From: Thermoleophilia bacterium
GTDB taxonomy: Bacteria; Actinomycetota; Thermoleophilia; Gaiellales; SKUG01
Length of the DNA: 8,652 nucleotides
Reading direction: 5' to 3'
Assembly (NCBI GenBank): GCA_020438525.1
Contig: JAGQUL010000249.1
Span: forward strand, 1-8,652
Under the pieces are notes generated by a model. That model was not told the origin of the DNA. It did not search any database and saw nothing but the letters and a program-made list of their open reading frames with translations. How positions within the stretch are numbered: position 1 is the stretch's first letter; each line of letters opens with the position of its first letter. Below, piece by piece: positions 1-6,312 of the stretch. The translations under genes and the position numbers were made by a program.

Positions 1-2664
1 ACCAACGTGGTGGTCAGCAAGTACTTCTACGGCGAACCAGGAACGAACGAGCGTGAGAAGAGCGTGCGTCAATTGATCCATCGCGTAACGCGCACGATTG
101 CCGACTGGGGTATTGCCGATGGCTACTTCGATTCGGCCGCTGATGGTGAAAACTTTTACAACGAACTGTCGTGGCTGTGCCTGCACCAATGCGGCTCGTT
201 CAATTCGCCGGTGTGGTTTAACGTCGGACTATTTCAGCAATACAACGTCGTCGGCTCGCCTTGCACGTGGAGCTACAATCCAGAGTCGTGCCAGGTCGAG
301 CAGCCGGACAATCCCTATGAATTCCCGCAAGGTTCCGCCTGCTTCATTCAAAGCGTCGCGGACAATATGGAAGACATCATGCGGCTGGCCAGCAGCGAAG
401 CGATGCTCTTCAAGTTCGGCAGCGGCACCGGTACCGACTTGTCGACCATTCGCAGTAGCCGTGAAAAGCTCTCCGGCGGAGGAACTCCCTCGGGACCATT
501 GTCGTTCATGAAGGTCTACGACTCGATCGCCGGCGTCGTCAAGAGTGGTGGCAAGACGCGACGAGCGGCCAAGATGCAGTCGCTCAAAGTGACTCACCCC
601 GATGTGCTCGAGTTCATCGAGTGCAAATGGAACGAAGAGCAAAAGGCGCACGCCTTGATTCGCCAAGGCTATGAAGCCAACTTCAATGGCGAAGCCTACT
701 CATCGGTCTTCTTTCAAAATGCCAACTTGTCCGTCCGCGTGACCGACCCGTTTATGGAAGCGGTTCGCGATGACAAACAATGGTCGACTACGTGGGTCAG
801 CCAGAAGACCAATGGCCAGCCGCCCAAGTACCAAGCGCGAGATCTGCTCAATCGGATGGCCGAGTGCGCATGGAACTGTGGCGATCCAGGCGTGCAGTAC
901 GATACGACGATCAACAACTGGCACACCTGCCCGAAGTCCGGTCGCATCAACGGATCGAACCCGTGCAGCGAGTACATGCACGTCGACAACTCCGCCTGCA
1001 ACCTCGCGTCGCTCAACCTGCTCAAGTTCGTCGACGAGCGCGGCCACTTCGACGTGGACGCCTACGAGCAGGCGATCGACGTGACGATCACCGCCCAGGA
1101 GATCATCGTCGGCTTCTCGAGCTACCCGACGCCGAAGATCACCGAGAACGCGATCAAGATGCGCCAGCTCGGCATCGGCTACGCCAACCTCGGCGCGCTG
1201 CTCATGAACGAGGGCCTGCCCTACGACTCCGACGAGGGGCGCGCGATCGCCGGTGCGCTCACCGCGATCCTCACCGGACGCTCGTACCGACAGAGTGCCC
1301 GCATGGCCGAGCGCCTGGGTGCGTACGAGGCGTACGCCGAGAATGCCGACGACCACCTGCGGGTCATGGAGCAGCACCGCGCCGCGATCAGCAACATCAC
1401 CGGCGAGATGGTGCCCGAGCACCTGATGCACGCCGCTCGCCGCAGCTGGGACGAGGCGATCGAGCTGGGCCGCACGCACGGTTACCGCAACGCGCAGGCG
1501 TCTGTGCTCGCACCGACCGGCACCATCAGCTTCATGATGGACTGCGACACCACCGGCATCGAGCCCGACTTCTCGCTCGTGAAGCAGAAGAAGCTCGTCG
1601 GCGGTGGCGACATGACGATCGTCAACCAGACCGTGCCGCGTGCGCTCGCCAAGCTCGGCTACGCAACGCACGAGGTCGACCAGATCGTCGCGTGGATCAG
1701 CGAGAACTACACGGTCGTGGGCGCGCCCTTCCTCAAGGAGGAGCACTACCCGATCTTCGACTGCGCGGTGGGTGATCGCGCGATCTCCTACATGGGTCAC
1801 GTGAAGATGATGGCTGCCGCGCAGCCGTTCCTCTCGGGCGCGATCTCCAAGACGGTGAACATGCCGGAGACCTCCACGGTCGAGGACGTCGTGGACCTCT
1901 ACACCGAGGCGTGGAAGCTTGGCGTGAAGGCCATCGCGATCTACCGCGACGGCTCGAAGACCGCGCAGCCGCTCGCCTCGAGCAAGGACGAGAAGGCCGA
2001 GGCTCCTGCCGAGACGCTGACGCAGCCGGTTCGCCGCCGCCTGCCGCTCGAGCGGCACGGCATCGGCCGCAAGTTCCAGGTCGGCGAGTACACCGGCTAC
2101 ATCCACGTCGGCCTGTTCGAGGACGGAACCCCGGGTGACATCTTCGTCGACATCGCGAAGGAAGGCACCACGCTCGCCGGCCTCATGAACTCGCTGATGA
2201 TCAGCGTGTCGCTCGGCCTGCAGTACGGCGTTCCGCTCGAGGTGTACGTGCAGCGCTTCTCGCACATGCGCTTCGAGCCGAGCGGCTTCACGAACGATCC
2301 CGACATCCGCAACGCCAAGTCGATCGTCGACTACATCTTCCGATGGATGGGGAAGAAGTTCCTCACCGTCGACCAGCAGATGGAGCTCGGCATCCTCACG
2401 CCGGAGGTGCGCGCTCGCATCGCCGCCGGCTACTCGGCAGCGGAGGCGGTCGCGGCGACGCCCGCACCTGCAGCGGAGCCGACCGCAACGGCCGCTCCGA
2501 CCCCGGACGCCGACGTCGACCGGCCCGCACCGGGCGAGGGTCAGTCGTCGCTGTTCAACGCCTACGGCGACGCGCAGGAGTGCTCGCGCTGCGGCGGACG
2601 CATGATCCGCACCGGCGCGTGCTACACCTGCACCGACTGCGGCCAGAACACCGGCTGCGGCTGA
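1..2664 (+). CDS. nrdJ: Adenosylcobalamin-dependent (class II) ribonucleotide reductase, 5'-truncated
   Basis: Cytoplasmic enzyme that reduces ribonucleotides to deoxyribonucleotides for DNA synthesis, using adenosylcobalamin to generate the thiyl radical. The frame is open at base 1, and family members have further N-terminal residues, so the true start lies upstream and the GTG codons at 7 and 10 are internal. Counting from the codon at 7, I see QGSACFIQSV (C112, a redox-pair cysteine), GSGTGTDLSTIRS near 138, NPCSE with C320 and E322 (radical cysteine and catalytic glutamate), NSACNLASLN (C331, the second redox cysteine) and PTGTISFMMD near 503. A TSCPD-type region spans about 681-786, followed by an Ala/Pro-rich linker and a cysteine-rich tail (859-885, with CSRC, CYTC and TGCG), the expected redox or zinc-ribbon C-terminus. 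The gene stands alone. Codon use changes sharply near 900-980 (see findings), so the two halves may not come from one genome. The family call is firm. Confidence 0.96.
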   Translation, partial: TNVVVSKYFYGEPGTNEREKSVRQLIHRVTRTIADWGIADGYFDSAADGENFYNELSWLCLHQCGSFNSPVWFNVGLFQQYNVVGSPCTWSYNPESCQVEQPDNPYEFPQGSACFIQSVADNMEDIMRLASSEAMLFKFGSGTGTDLSTIRSSREKLSGGGTPSGPLSFMKVYDSIAGVVKSGGKTRRAAKMQSLKVTHPDVLEFIECKWNEEQKAHALIRQGYEANFNGEAYSSVFFQNANLSVRVTDPFMEAVRDDKQWSTTWVSQKTNGQPPKYQARDLLNRMAECAWNCGDPGVQYDTTINNWHTCPKSGRINGSNPCSEYMHVDNSACNLASLNLLKFVDERGHFDVDAYEQAIDVTITAQEIIVGFSSYPTPKITENAIKMRQLGIGYANLGALLMNEGLPYDSDEGRAIAGALTAILTGRSYRQSARMAERLGAYEAYAENADDHLRVMEQHRAAISNITGEMVPEHLMHAARRSWDEAIELGRTHGYRNAQASVLAPTGTISFMMDCDTTGIEPDFSLVKQKKLVGGGDMTIVNQTVPRALAKLGYATHEVDQIVAWISENYTVVGAPFLKEEHYPIFDCAVGDRAISYMGHVKMMAAAQPFLSGAISKTVNMPETSTVEDVVDLYTEAWKLGVKAIAIYRDGSKTAQPLASSKDEKAEAPAETLTQPVRRRLPLERHGIGRKFQVGEYTGYIHVGLFEDGTPGDIFVDIAKEGTTLAGLMNSLMISVSLGLQYGVPLEVYVQRFSHMRFEPSGFTNDPDIRNAKSIVDYIFRWMGKKFLTVDQQMELGILTPEVRARIAAGYSAAEAVAATPAPAAEPTATAAPTPDADVDRPAPGEGQSSLFNAYGDAQECSRCGGRMIRTGACYTCTDCGQNTGCG

Positions 2665-2687
2665 TCGATCGCCAGACCGACGATGCC

Positions 2688-2715
2688 CGAGGGGTCGGCT
2701 CGCGCCGGCCCCTCG
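2688..2715 (+). terminator. Probable transcription terminator hairpin after nrdJ
   Basis: Arms 2688-2699 and 2704-2715 pair over 12 positions, with one G-U wobble and a TCGC loop. The stem is very GC-rich and begins 23 bases after the nrdJ stop. There is no T-run after it, which is common in high-GC genomes. A second small hairpin (CTGCA/TGCAG, 2716-2729, loop TCGG) abuts it and may reinforce it. Confidence 0.65.
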
Positions 2716-2757
2716 CTGCATCGGTGCAGGAGTGGACCAACTGCACCATCCGATCTC

Positions 2758-2775
2758 ACGACGCGGGTGCGTCGT
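2758..2775 (+). promoter_or_regulatory. Perfect 7-bp hairpin upstream of the 2791 gene
   Basis: ACGACGC (2758-2764) and GCGTCGT (2769-2775) form a perfect stem with a GGGT loop, ending 15 bases before the ATG at 2791. It could be a further terminator element, a 5' leader structure or an operator. No ribosome binding site is visible between it and the ATG. Its function is unknown. Confidence 0.35.
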
Positions 2776-2790
2776 TGGTTGAATCGCACC

Positions 2791-3360
2791 ATGCTGATCG
2801 CGCCCGTCTCCGCCTCCATGCCCTCGTCCCCCGCTGCCGACGACGTCGTCGTGACGCGAGGCCGGTCGCTGCCGTCGACGCAGGACATCAACGACCCCGC
2901 GCCGCGCTTCATGCGCGTGTACTCCGACGAGATGTTCTCGCTGCTGGGTCTCACGTCGCTCAGCTACTCGTCGGCGTCGCCCGACCGGATCAGCCTGCGC
3001 TTCCAGAACTACGACCTGGCGAAGCTCGCCGACGGCATCCTCAAGGACACGGTGCTCGGCGCACGACTCGTGATGGCCGACAGCGACGGCACCGCGTACG
3101 ACATGAGCCGTCCGGCGGCTGGCTGGGCGACCTACCCGACGAACCTCGCGCGTGCTGCAGCCGCGCTGCCCGGCGTGACCGGATACCGCTGGTTCGGACG
3201 CGACTCGTTCCTGTTCACGACCGACAGCACGGCGACCCGAGTGAAGCTGCAGCAACTCGTCGAGCGCAGGTTCGACGACACCTGGACCGCGTACTGGAAG
3301 GGCGAGTGCTTCGGACCGGGCTGCAGGCCCGACCCGAAGCCGCCGACCGGCGAGATCTGA
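2791..3360 (+). CDS. Hypothetical protein, 189 aa, function not recognised
   Basis: I do not recognise the family. The ATG at 2791 was chosen because the earlier in-frame ATG (2683) lies before the terminator-like hairpins. ATG 2818 is a possible alternative. Neither has a convincing Shine-Dalgarno, so a leaderless or weakly initiated message is possible. The first 40 or so residues are Ser/Pro/Ala-rich and look disordered. The body begins near PRFMRVYSDEMFSL. It has two stretches with a similar strand-helix-strand feel: ISLRFQNYDLAKLADGIL followed by ARLVMADS, and SFLFTTDSTATRVKLQQLV followed by TWTAYWKG. The C-terminus has two cysteines (CFGPGC) and a Pro-rich end. There is no signal peptide or membrane segment, so it is probably cytoplasmic. 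Third positions are strongly G/C, like its neighbours and the 3' half of nrdJ, which supports real coding. The channel gene follows after 47 bases. Confidence 0.75.
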   Translation: MLIAPVSASMPSSPAADDVVVTRGRSLPSTQDINDPAPRFMRVYSDEMFSLLGLTSLSYSSASPDRISLRFQNYDLAKLADGILKDTVLGARLVMADSDGTAYDMSRPAAGWATYPTNLARAAAALPGVTGYRWFGRDSFLFTTDSTATRVKLQQLVERRFDDTWTAYWKGECFGPGCRPDPKPPTGEI

Positions 3361-3394
3361 GCCGAGTTCGGCGCGACCGGTCCGCGGGACCTGC

Positions 3395-3398
3395 GAGG
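3395..3398 (+). promoter_or_regulatory. Ribosome binding site deciding the channel start
   Basis: GAGG lies 9 bases before the ATG at 3408 and directly abuts the alternative ATG at 3399. This spacing favours 3408 as the start. Confidence 0.5.
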
Positions 3399-3407
3399 AT
3401 GCGACGC

Positions 3408-4139
3408 ATGCCGTCCCGCCGGAAGCGTCCCGAGATCTCGCCGTACATCGATCGGTTCGGCGTGCTGCTGCTGATCACGATCGTCGCGCTCGTGCTGCTG
3501 TCGCTGATCGACATGCGCTCGTCCTACCTCGGCGCCGCGATCGTGCAGTCGAGCGTCGTCGTGGTGCTGCTGCTCGCGCTGCGGGCCAGCGGCGTGCCGC
3601 GGCGCAGGCGCCGGCTGTTCGACTGGCTGCTGCTGGTCGGCCTGTTCGCGACGATCGCGATCGCGGTGTTCGACCACTTCGACCCGGGTGCACTCAGCTC
3701 GGATGCGCCCCGATCGTTCAGTCCGCTCGCGCTCGTGGCGGGGATCCTGGCGCCGATCCTGATCACCAGGCGCGTGCTGCACCACGAGCGGGTGACGCGA
3801 GCGACCGTGCTGGGTGCGATCGCGTCGTACCTGCTCATCGCGCTGGCGTTCGGCATGGTGTTCCTGGCGGTCGACGAGTACCAGGCGACTCCGTTTTTCG
3901 GGCACGAGCAGCCCACGACGGTCTTCTTCTACTTCAGCCTCGTGTCGGTCGCGACGCTCGGCTACGGCGACTTCACGCCGGTCACGCCGCTCGGGCAGCT
4001 GCTCGGCGCGATGGACGCGGTGGTCGGCCAGGTGTTCCTGGTGACGTTCGTCGCGATGATCGTGGGACGCCTCGTGGGCGAGGGATCGGCCGGCCTGACG
4101 GGGTCTGCCGCGCCCGCGCGCGACGCGTCGGAGGACTGA
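3408..4139 (+). CDS. Putative K+ channel, six membrane helices with TLGYGD filter
   Basis: Predicted inner-membrane ion channel of the two-helix pore type (Ion_trans_2). In the 243-residue product the filter TLGYGD (183-188) is the classic K+ selectivity signature. It sits between helix 5 (about 132-155) and helix 6 (about 197-220), with the pore helix FFYFSLVSVA just before it. Four more hydrophobic segments precede the pore (about 17-35, 40-59, 70-88, 103-121). The basic linker PRRRRR (64-69) fits an inside loop. Helix 4 lacks the regular arginine spacing of a voltage-sensing S4, and there is no RCK/TrkA-N or cyclic-nucleotide domain, only a short polar tail. Gating is therefore not evident. 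The start at 3408 is chosen over ATG 3399 by GAGG spacing. The frame stays open far upstream, across nrdJ, but that is a high-GC shadow. The next gene starts 8 bases after the stop, so the two are probably co-transcribed. Confidence 0.9.
   Translation: MPSRRKRPEISPYIDRFGVLLLITIVALVLLSLIDMRSSYLGAAIVQSSVVVVLLLALRASGVPRRRRRLFDWLLLVGLFATIAIAVFDHFDPGALSSDAPRSFSPLALVAGILAPILITRRVLHHERVTRATVLGAIASYLLIALAFGMVFLAVDEYQATPFFGHEQPTTVFFYFSLVSVATLGYGDFTPVTPLGQLLGAMDAVVGQVFLVTFVAMIVGRLVGEGSAGLTGSAAPARDASED
4130..4135 (+). promoter_or_regulatory. Ribosome binding site for the PGPGW-like gene
   Basis: GGAGGA lies inside the last codons of the channel gene, 12 bases before the ATG at 4148. It supports this start and translation from a shared message. 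Confidence 0.6.
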
Positions 4140-4147
4140 GTCCGCCG

Positions 4148-4564
4148 ATGCCGCTCGAACGGATCAGACGCGAGCTGCGACGGATCCGGGCGCACCTGCC
4201 CGGGGAGCGGTTCGAGCGCACGCACGAGCGACACCGGATCAACAACCACGCGGTGCGCGTCACGGTCATCGCCGTCGGATGCGGCGTCATGGTGATTGCC
4301 GCTGTGACGTTCTGGGTCCCGGGGCCGAACTTCGTGATCGTGCTCGCCGGCCTTGCGCTCGTCGCCGGTCAGTGGCGGTTCGTCGCGCGGATGCTCGATC
4401 GCGGCGAGGTTGCCGCGCGTCGCTGGCACGAGCAGACCTGGGAGCCGATGCCGCGCTGGAGGCGTCGTTCGATCCTCGCGGTGGTGTGGCTAGCGGGCGC
4501 GTGTCTGGCCCTGGCGATGGCATACGTTTCGTGGCGACAGGGGCTGCTGCCGTTTCTGCCGTGA
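4148..4564 (+). CDS. Small PGPGW-like transmembrane protein
   Basis: A 138-residue membrane protein resembling the actinobacterial PGPGW / TIGR02611 family, whose function is unknown. The N-terminal 35 residues are strongly basic and probably cytoplasmic. A hydrophobic segment follows (about 38-57), then the signature loop VPGPNFVIVLAGLALVAGQW. A basic linker comes next (about 78-108), and a last helix (about 108-127) ends in a short Pro/Phe tail. The family's usual PGPGW reads PGPNF here. The start is supported by GGAGGA at 4130-4135. It sits 8 bases behind the channel gene and is probably its operon partner, although no functional link is known. Family call is moderate and the coding call is good. 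Confidence 0.82.
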   Translation: MPLERIRRELRRIRAHLPGERFERTHERHRINNHAVRVTVIAVGCGVMVIAAVTFWVPGPNFVIVLAGLALVAGQWRFVARMLDRGEVAARRWHEQTWEPMPRWRRRSILAVVWLAGACLALAMAYVSWRQGLLPFLP

Positions 4565-4625
4565 CACGGCCTGCGCGATCGCACGGCTCTGCAGGGGCCG
4601 GGAATGGTCCGCGCCGGGTGGGCCG
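4565..4625. other. Short convergent intergenic spacer
   Basis: These 61 bases separate two converging genes and should hold their terminators. I see only a weak, interrupted pairing (CGGCC at 4567-4571 with GGCCG at 4596-4600) and no clear intrinsic terminator or T-run. Confidence 0.4.
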
Positions 4626-6119
4626 TCAGAATTTCAGGCGAAGCAGCCGGCGCGCGGCGGTGAGCGCGCGAACGCCTCGTTCGGCGAGCACCGACTCGCC
4701 GACCCGCACCGCTTCGCTGCGAAGCTCGGTGTGGAACGATGCGTAGTCCGCTGCGAGTGTCGCGTCCTCGACACGCGCCATCACCTCGCGTGCACGGGTC
4801 ATCGAGCTGTGTGACAGGTTCATGGAACCGACGGTGACCACGTCGTCGGCCATCCAGCCCTTTGCGTGGGTCATGGTAGTGCGCTCGTAGATCTCCACGC
4901 CGGCGTCGAGCAGCTCGCGATAGTGCGTGCGTCCCAGGCGAATGAACGGCTCGTCGAACCCCACGCCCGGGCCCGACACGACGAGCTTCACGTCGACTCC
5001 TCGTCGTGCCGCGTCGGCCAGTGCCCGAATCGCGTCGGGCGAGGTCGCGTACGTGCTGGTCGCCCAGAGGCGATGCTTCGCCGTGGCGGCGTCGCGCAGG
5101 AAGGACTCCGTCGCGGCCAGGTCGACGTTCGGGCGGTTCTCCAGGAGCGTGACCGCTGCACCGGCGTCGGCGAGGGACTCGCGCGACGCGTTCGCCACCG
5201 CGGCTTCGCGCAGCTTCGCGCCGATCGATCCGAGTCGCGCCGCGGCGCGCGCGTCGAGCGGGCCGGACAGATCGCGCCAGGTCGTCAGCGCATGTGCGCC
5301 GCCGACCGCGCCGACCGGACCTTCCATGCGCAGCATCACGTCGGTCCACGTATCGTACTTTGCGCCGAATCCGAGGCCGCCTGCATATGCGATCCAGTCG
5401 TCGATCTCGACCAGCTTGCGATGCTCCCAGACGCCGCCCGGAAGCATGCCCCACGACCGTTCGACCTTCGCGCCGGCCGCTTCGAGGCGACGCTGCATCT
5501 CGCGGGCCGCAACCCAGCCGCGCTCCCGGAATCCCCAGCCGTCGATCATCACGCGCACGTCGAGGCCTTCGCGCGCCTTCTGCTCGAGCAGTTCGAGGAT
5601 GCGTGCACCGCCGCCGTCGGGCTCCCAGTTGAACTGCGCGATGGTGATCGAGTGCTTCGCGTTGGCGATGTCGTCGTAGAGCCTCGGCAGCACCTGCTCG
5701 TTGCGGCGCAGCAGGGTCACGTGGTTGCCGAGCGTTCGAGGCGCCCGCGGAACGTGTTCGCTGCCGTGGGCTGCGCCGTGGGTGAGCAGGTGGCCGATCA
5801 ATGCGTCGGCATCGCCGCGGAACGGACGGAGCAGGTCGACCAGCGCGGGTTCGAGCAGAGTCGCACGACCCGTGCCGGCATCGTGGAGCGCCTGGCTCGC
5901 GGGTCGCCAGCGATGCCCCAGTCGCTGCAGGACGAGCGAGACGTCGTCTGGTCGCAGATGCGTGTCCACGAATCGTGCCGCGGTGTCGAGCGCCTGGTCG
6001 GTCGCGACATCGAAGCGGGTGTTCACGACCTTGTCGGCAGACGCGTAGATCGCCTCGTCGGGGAAGGCGGTCACGAGCCCGAGTTCGCGGCGAAGGCGTG
6101 TTCCCAACGCTTCCGTCAT
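4626..6119 (-). CDS. Phospholipase D superfamily protein (cardiolipin synthase-like), two HKD motifs
   Basis: A 497-residue phosphodiester-transfer enzyme of the PLD superfamily, which includes cardiolipin synthases, phospholipases and some nucleases. Both catalytic motifs are intact: HRKLVEID (H233, K235, D240) with GGLGFG after it, and HAKGWMAD (H418, K420, D425) followed by GSMN. Typical supporting segments are AQFNWEPDGGGARILELL (161-178) with VRVMIDGWG, and GVDVKLVVSGPG (374-385). About 130 N-terminal residues precede the first PLD domain and match nothing I recognise. Bona fide cardiolipin synthases normally have N-terminal membrane helices, which are missing here, and there is no signal peptide, so the substrate is uncertain. 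ATG at 6119 is preferred over an upstream in-frame ATG at 6221 because GGGGA lies 9 bases before it and the extra 34 residues look non-coding. It is the only minus-strand gene, divergent from the sugar transferase and convergent with the PGPGW gene. Confidence 0.92.
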   Translation of the reverse strand: MTEALGTRLRRELGLVTAFPDEAIYASADKVVNTRFDVATDQALDTAARFVDTHLRPDDVSLVLQRLGHRWRPASQALHDAGTGRATLLEPALVDLLRPFRGDADALIGHLLTHGAAHGSEHVPRAPRTLGNHVTLLRRNEQVLPRLYDDIANAKHSITIAQFNWEPDGGGARILELLEQKAREGLDVRVMIDGWGFRERGWVAAREMQRRLEAAGAKVERSWGMLPGGVWEHRKLVEIDDWIAYAGGLGFGAKYDTWTDVMLRMEGPVGAVGGAHALTTWRDLSGPLDARAAARLGSIGAKLREAAVANASRESLADAGAAVTLLENRPNVDLAATESFLRDAATAKHRLWATSTYATSPDAIRALADAARRGVDVKLVVSGPGVGFDEPFIRLGRTHYRELLDAGVEIYERTTMTHAKGWMADDVVTVGSMNLSHSSMTRAREVMARVEDATLAADYASFHTELRSEAVRVGESVLAERGVRALTAARRLLRLKF

Positions 6120-6312
6120 CGGTCCCCGTCCCCGTGTTTCCCCGTAGTCTCGACGCACCGGTGATCGATTGCGGTGCGCAGGGGCGATCCGACACGCCTC
6201 CATCCGATTGTCGACTGGCATCGCGCTGGTGTTGCACGTGCTCGTTGCACGGATCCCAGCCTGCTCTGGGCTCGGTCAAGCGGCGCACGCCGCGGACCGA
6301 TGCGAATCCCGC
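6120..6312. promoter_or_regulatory. Divergent intergenic region, likely two promoters
   Basis: About 193 bases lie between the starts of the divergent PLD and sugar-transferase genes, so both promoters should be here. I see no clear -35/-10 hexamers. Visible elements are an inverted repeat CGCACCG (6154-6160) / CGGTGCG (6172-6178) with an 11-base spacer, and a direct repeat GTTGCACG at 6231-6238 and 6244-6251. Two small hairpins follow: CCCAG/CTGGG (6255-6270) and GCGGC/GCCGC (6280-6293). Most of the region would be coding if the sugar transferase began at ATG 6169. Confidence 0.5.
6231..6251 (+). repeat. Direct repeat GTTGCACG x2, 13-base period
   Basis: Two exact copies of GTTGCACG (6231-6238 and 6244-6251) are separated by TGCTC. 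The position between divergent genes fits a regulator-binding site, but two 8-mers can arise by chance. Confidence 0.35.

Larger units (their letters stand above)
2665..2790 (+). other. Gene-free spacer with three hairpins
   Basis: This 126-base stretch separates nrdJ from the next gene. It holds a long hairpin (2688-2715), a small one directly after it (2716-2729) and a perfect one closer to the next start (2758-2775). No clear promoter hexamers are visible. An ATG at 2683 is in frame with the downstream gene, but using it would place all three hairpins inside coding sequence, so the stretch is treated as non-coding. Confidence 0.6.

Noticed and set aside
934..1000. Intein or insertion at the nrdJ active-site motif, suggested by the composition change
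   Set aside because: Reductases are common intein hosts, but NPCSE continues directly into NSACNLASLN with no inserted residues, so nothing is inserted here.
700..3255. Very long minus-strand open frame opposite nrdJ and the 2791 gene (851 codons)
   Set aside because: High-GC genomes create long antisense frames. The translation is Arg/Val/His/Asp-rich low complexity with no motifs, while the plus strand encodes an unmistakable NrdJ.
2343..3407. Possible fusion of an N-terminal domain to the channel through the continuous upstream frame
   Set aside because: The upstream part overlaps nrdJ and the 2791 gene out of frame, is Arg-rich and featureless, and a GAGG site marks a start at 3408.
4575..4582. 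Palindrome GCGATCGC between the convergent genes
   Set aside because: This 8-mer is expected by chance in GC-rich DNA with many CGATCG words, and there is no supporting structure.
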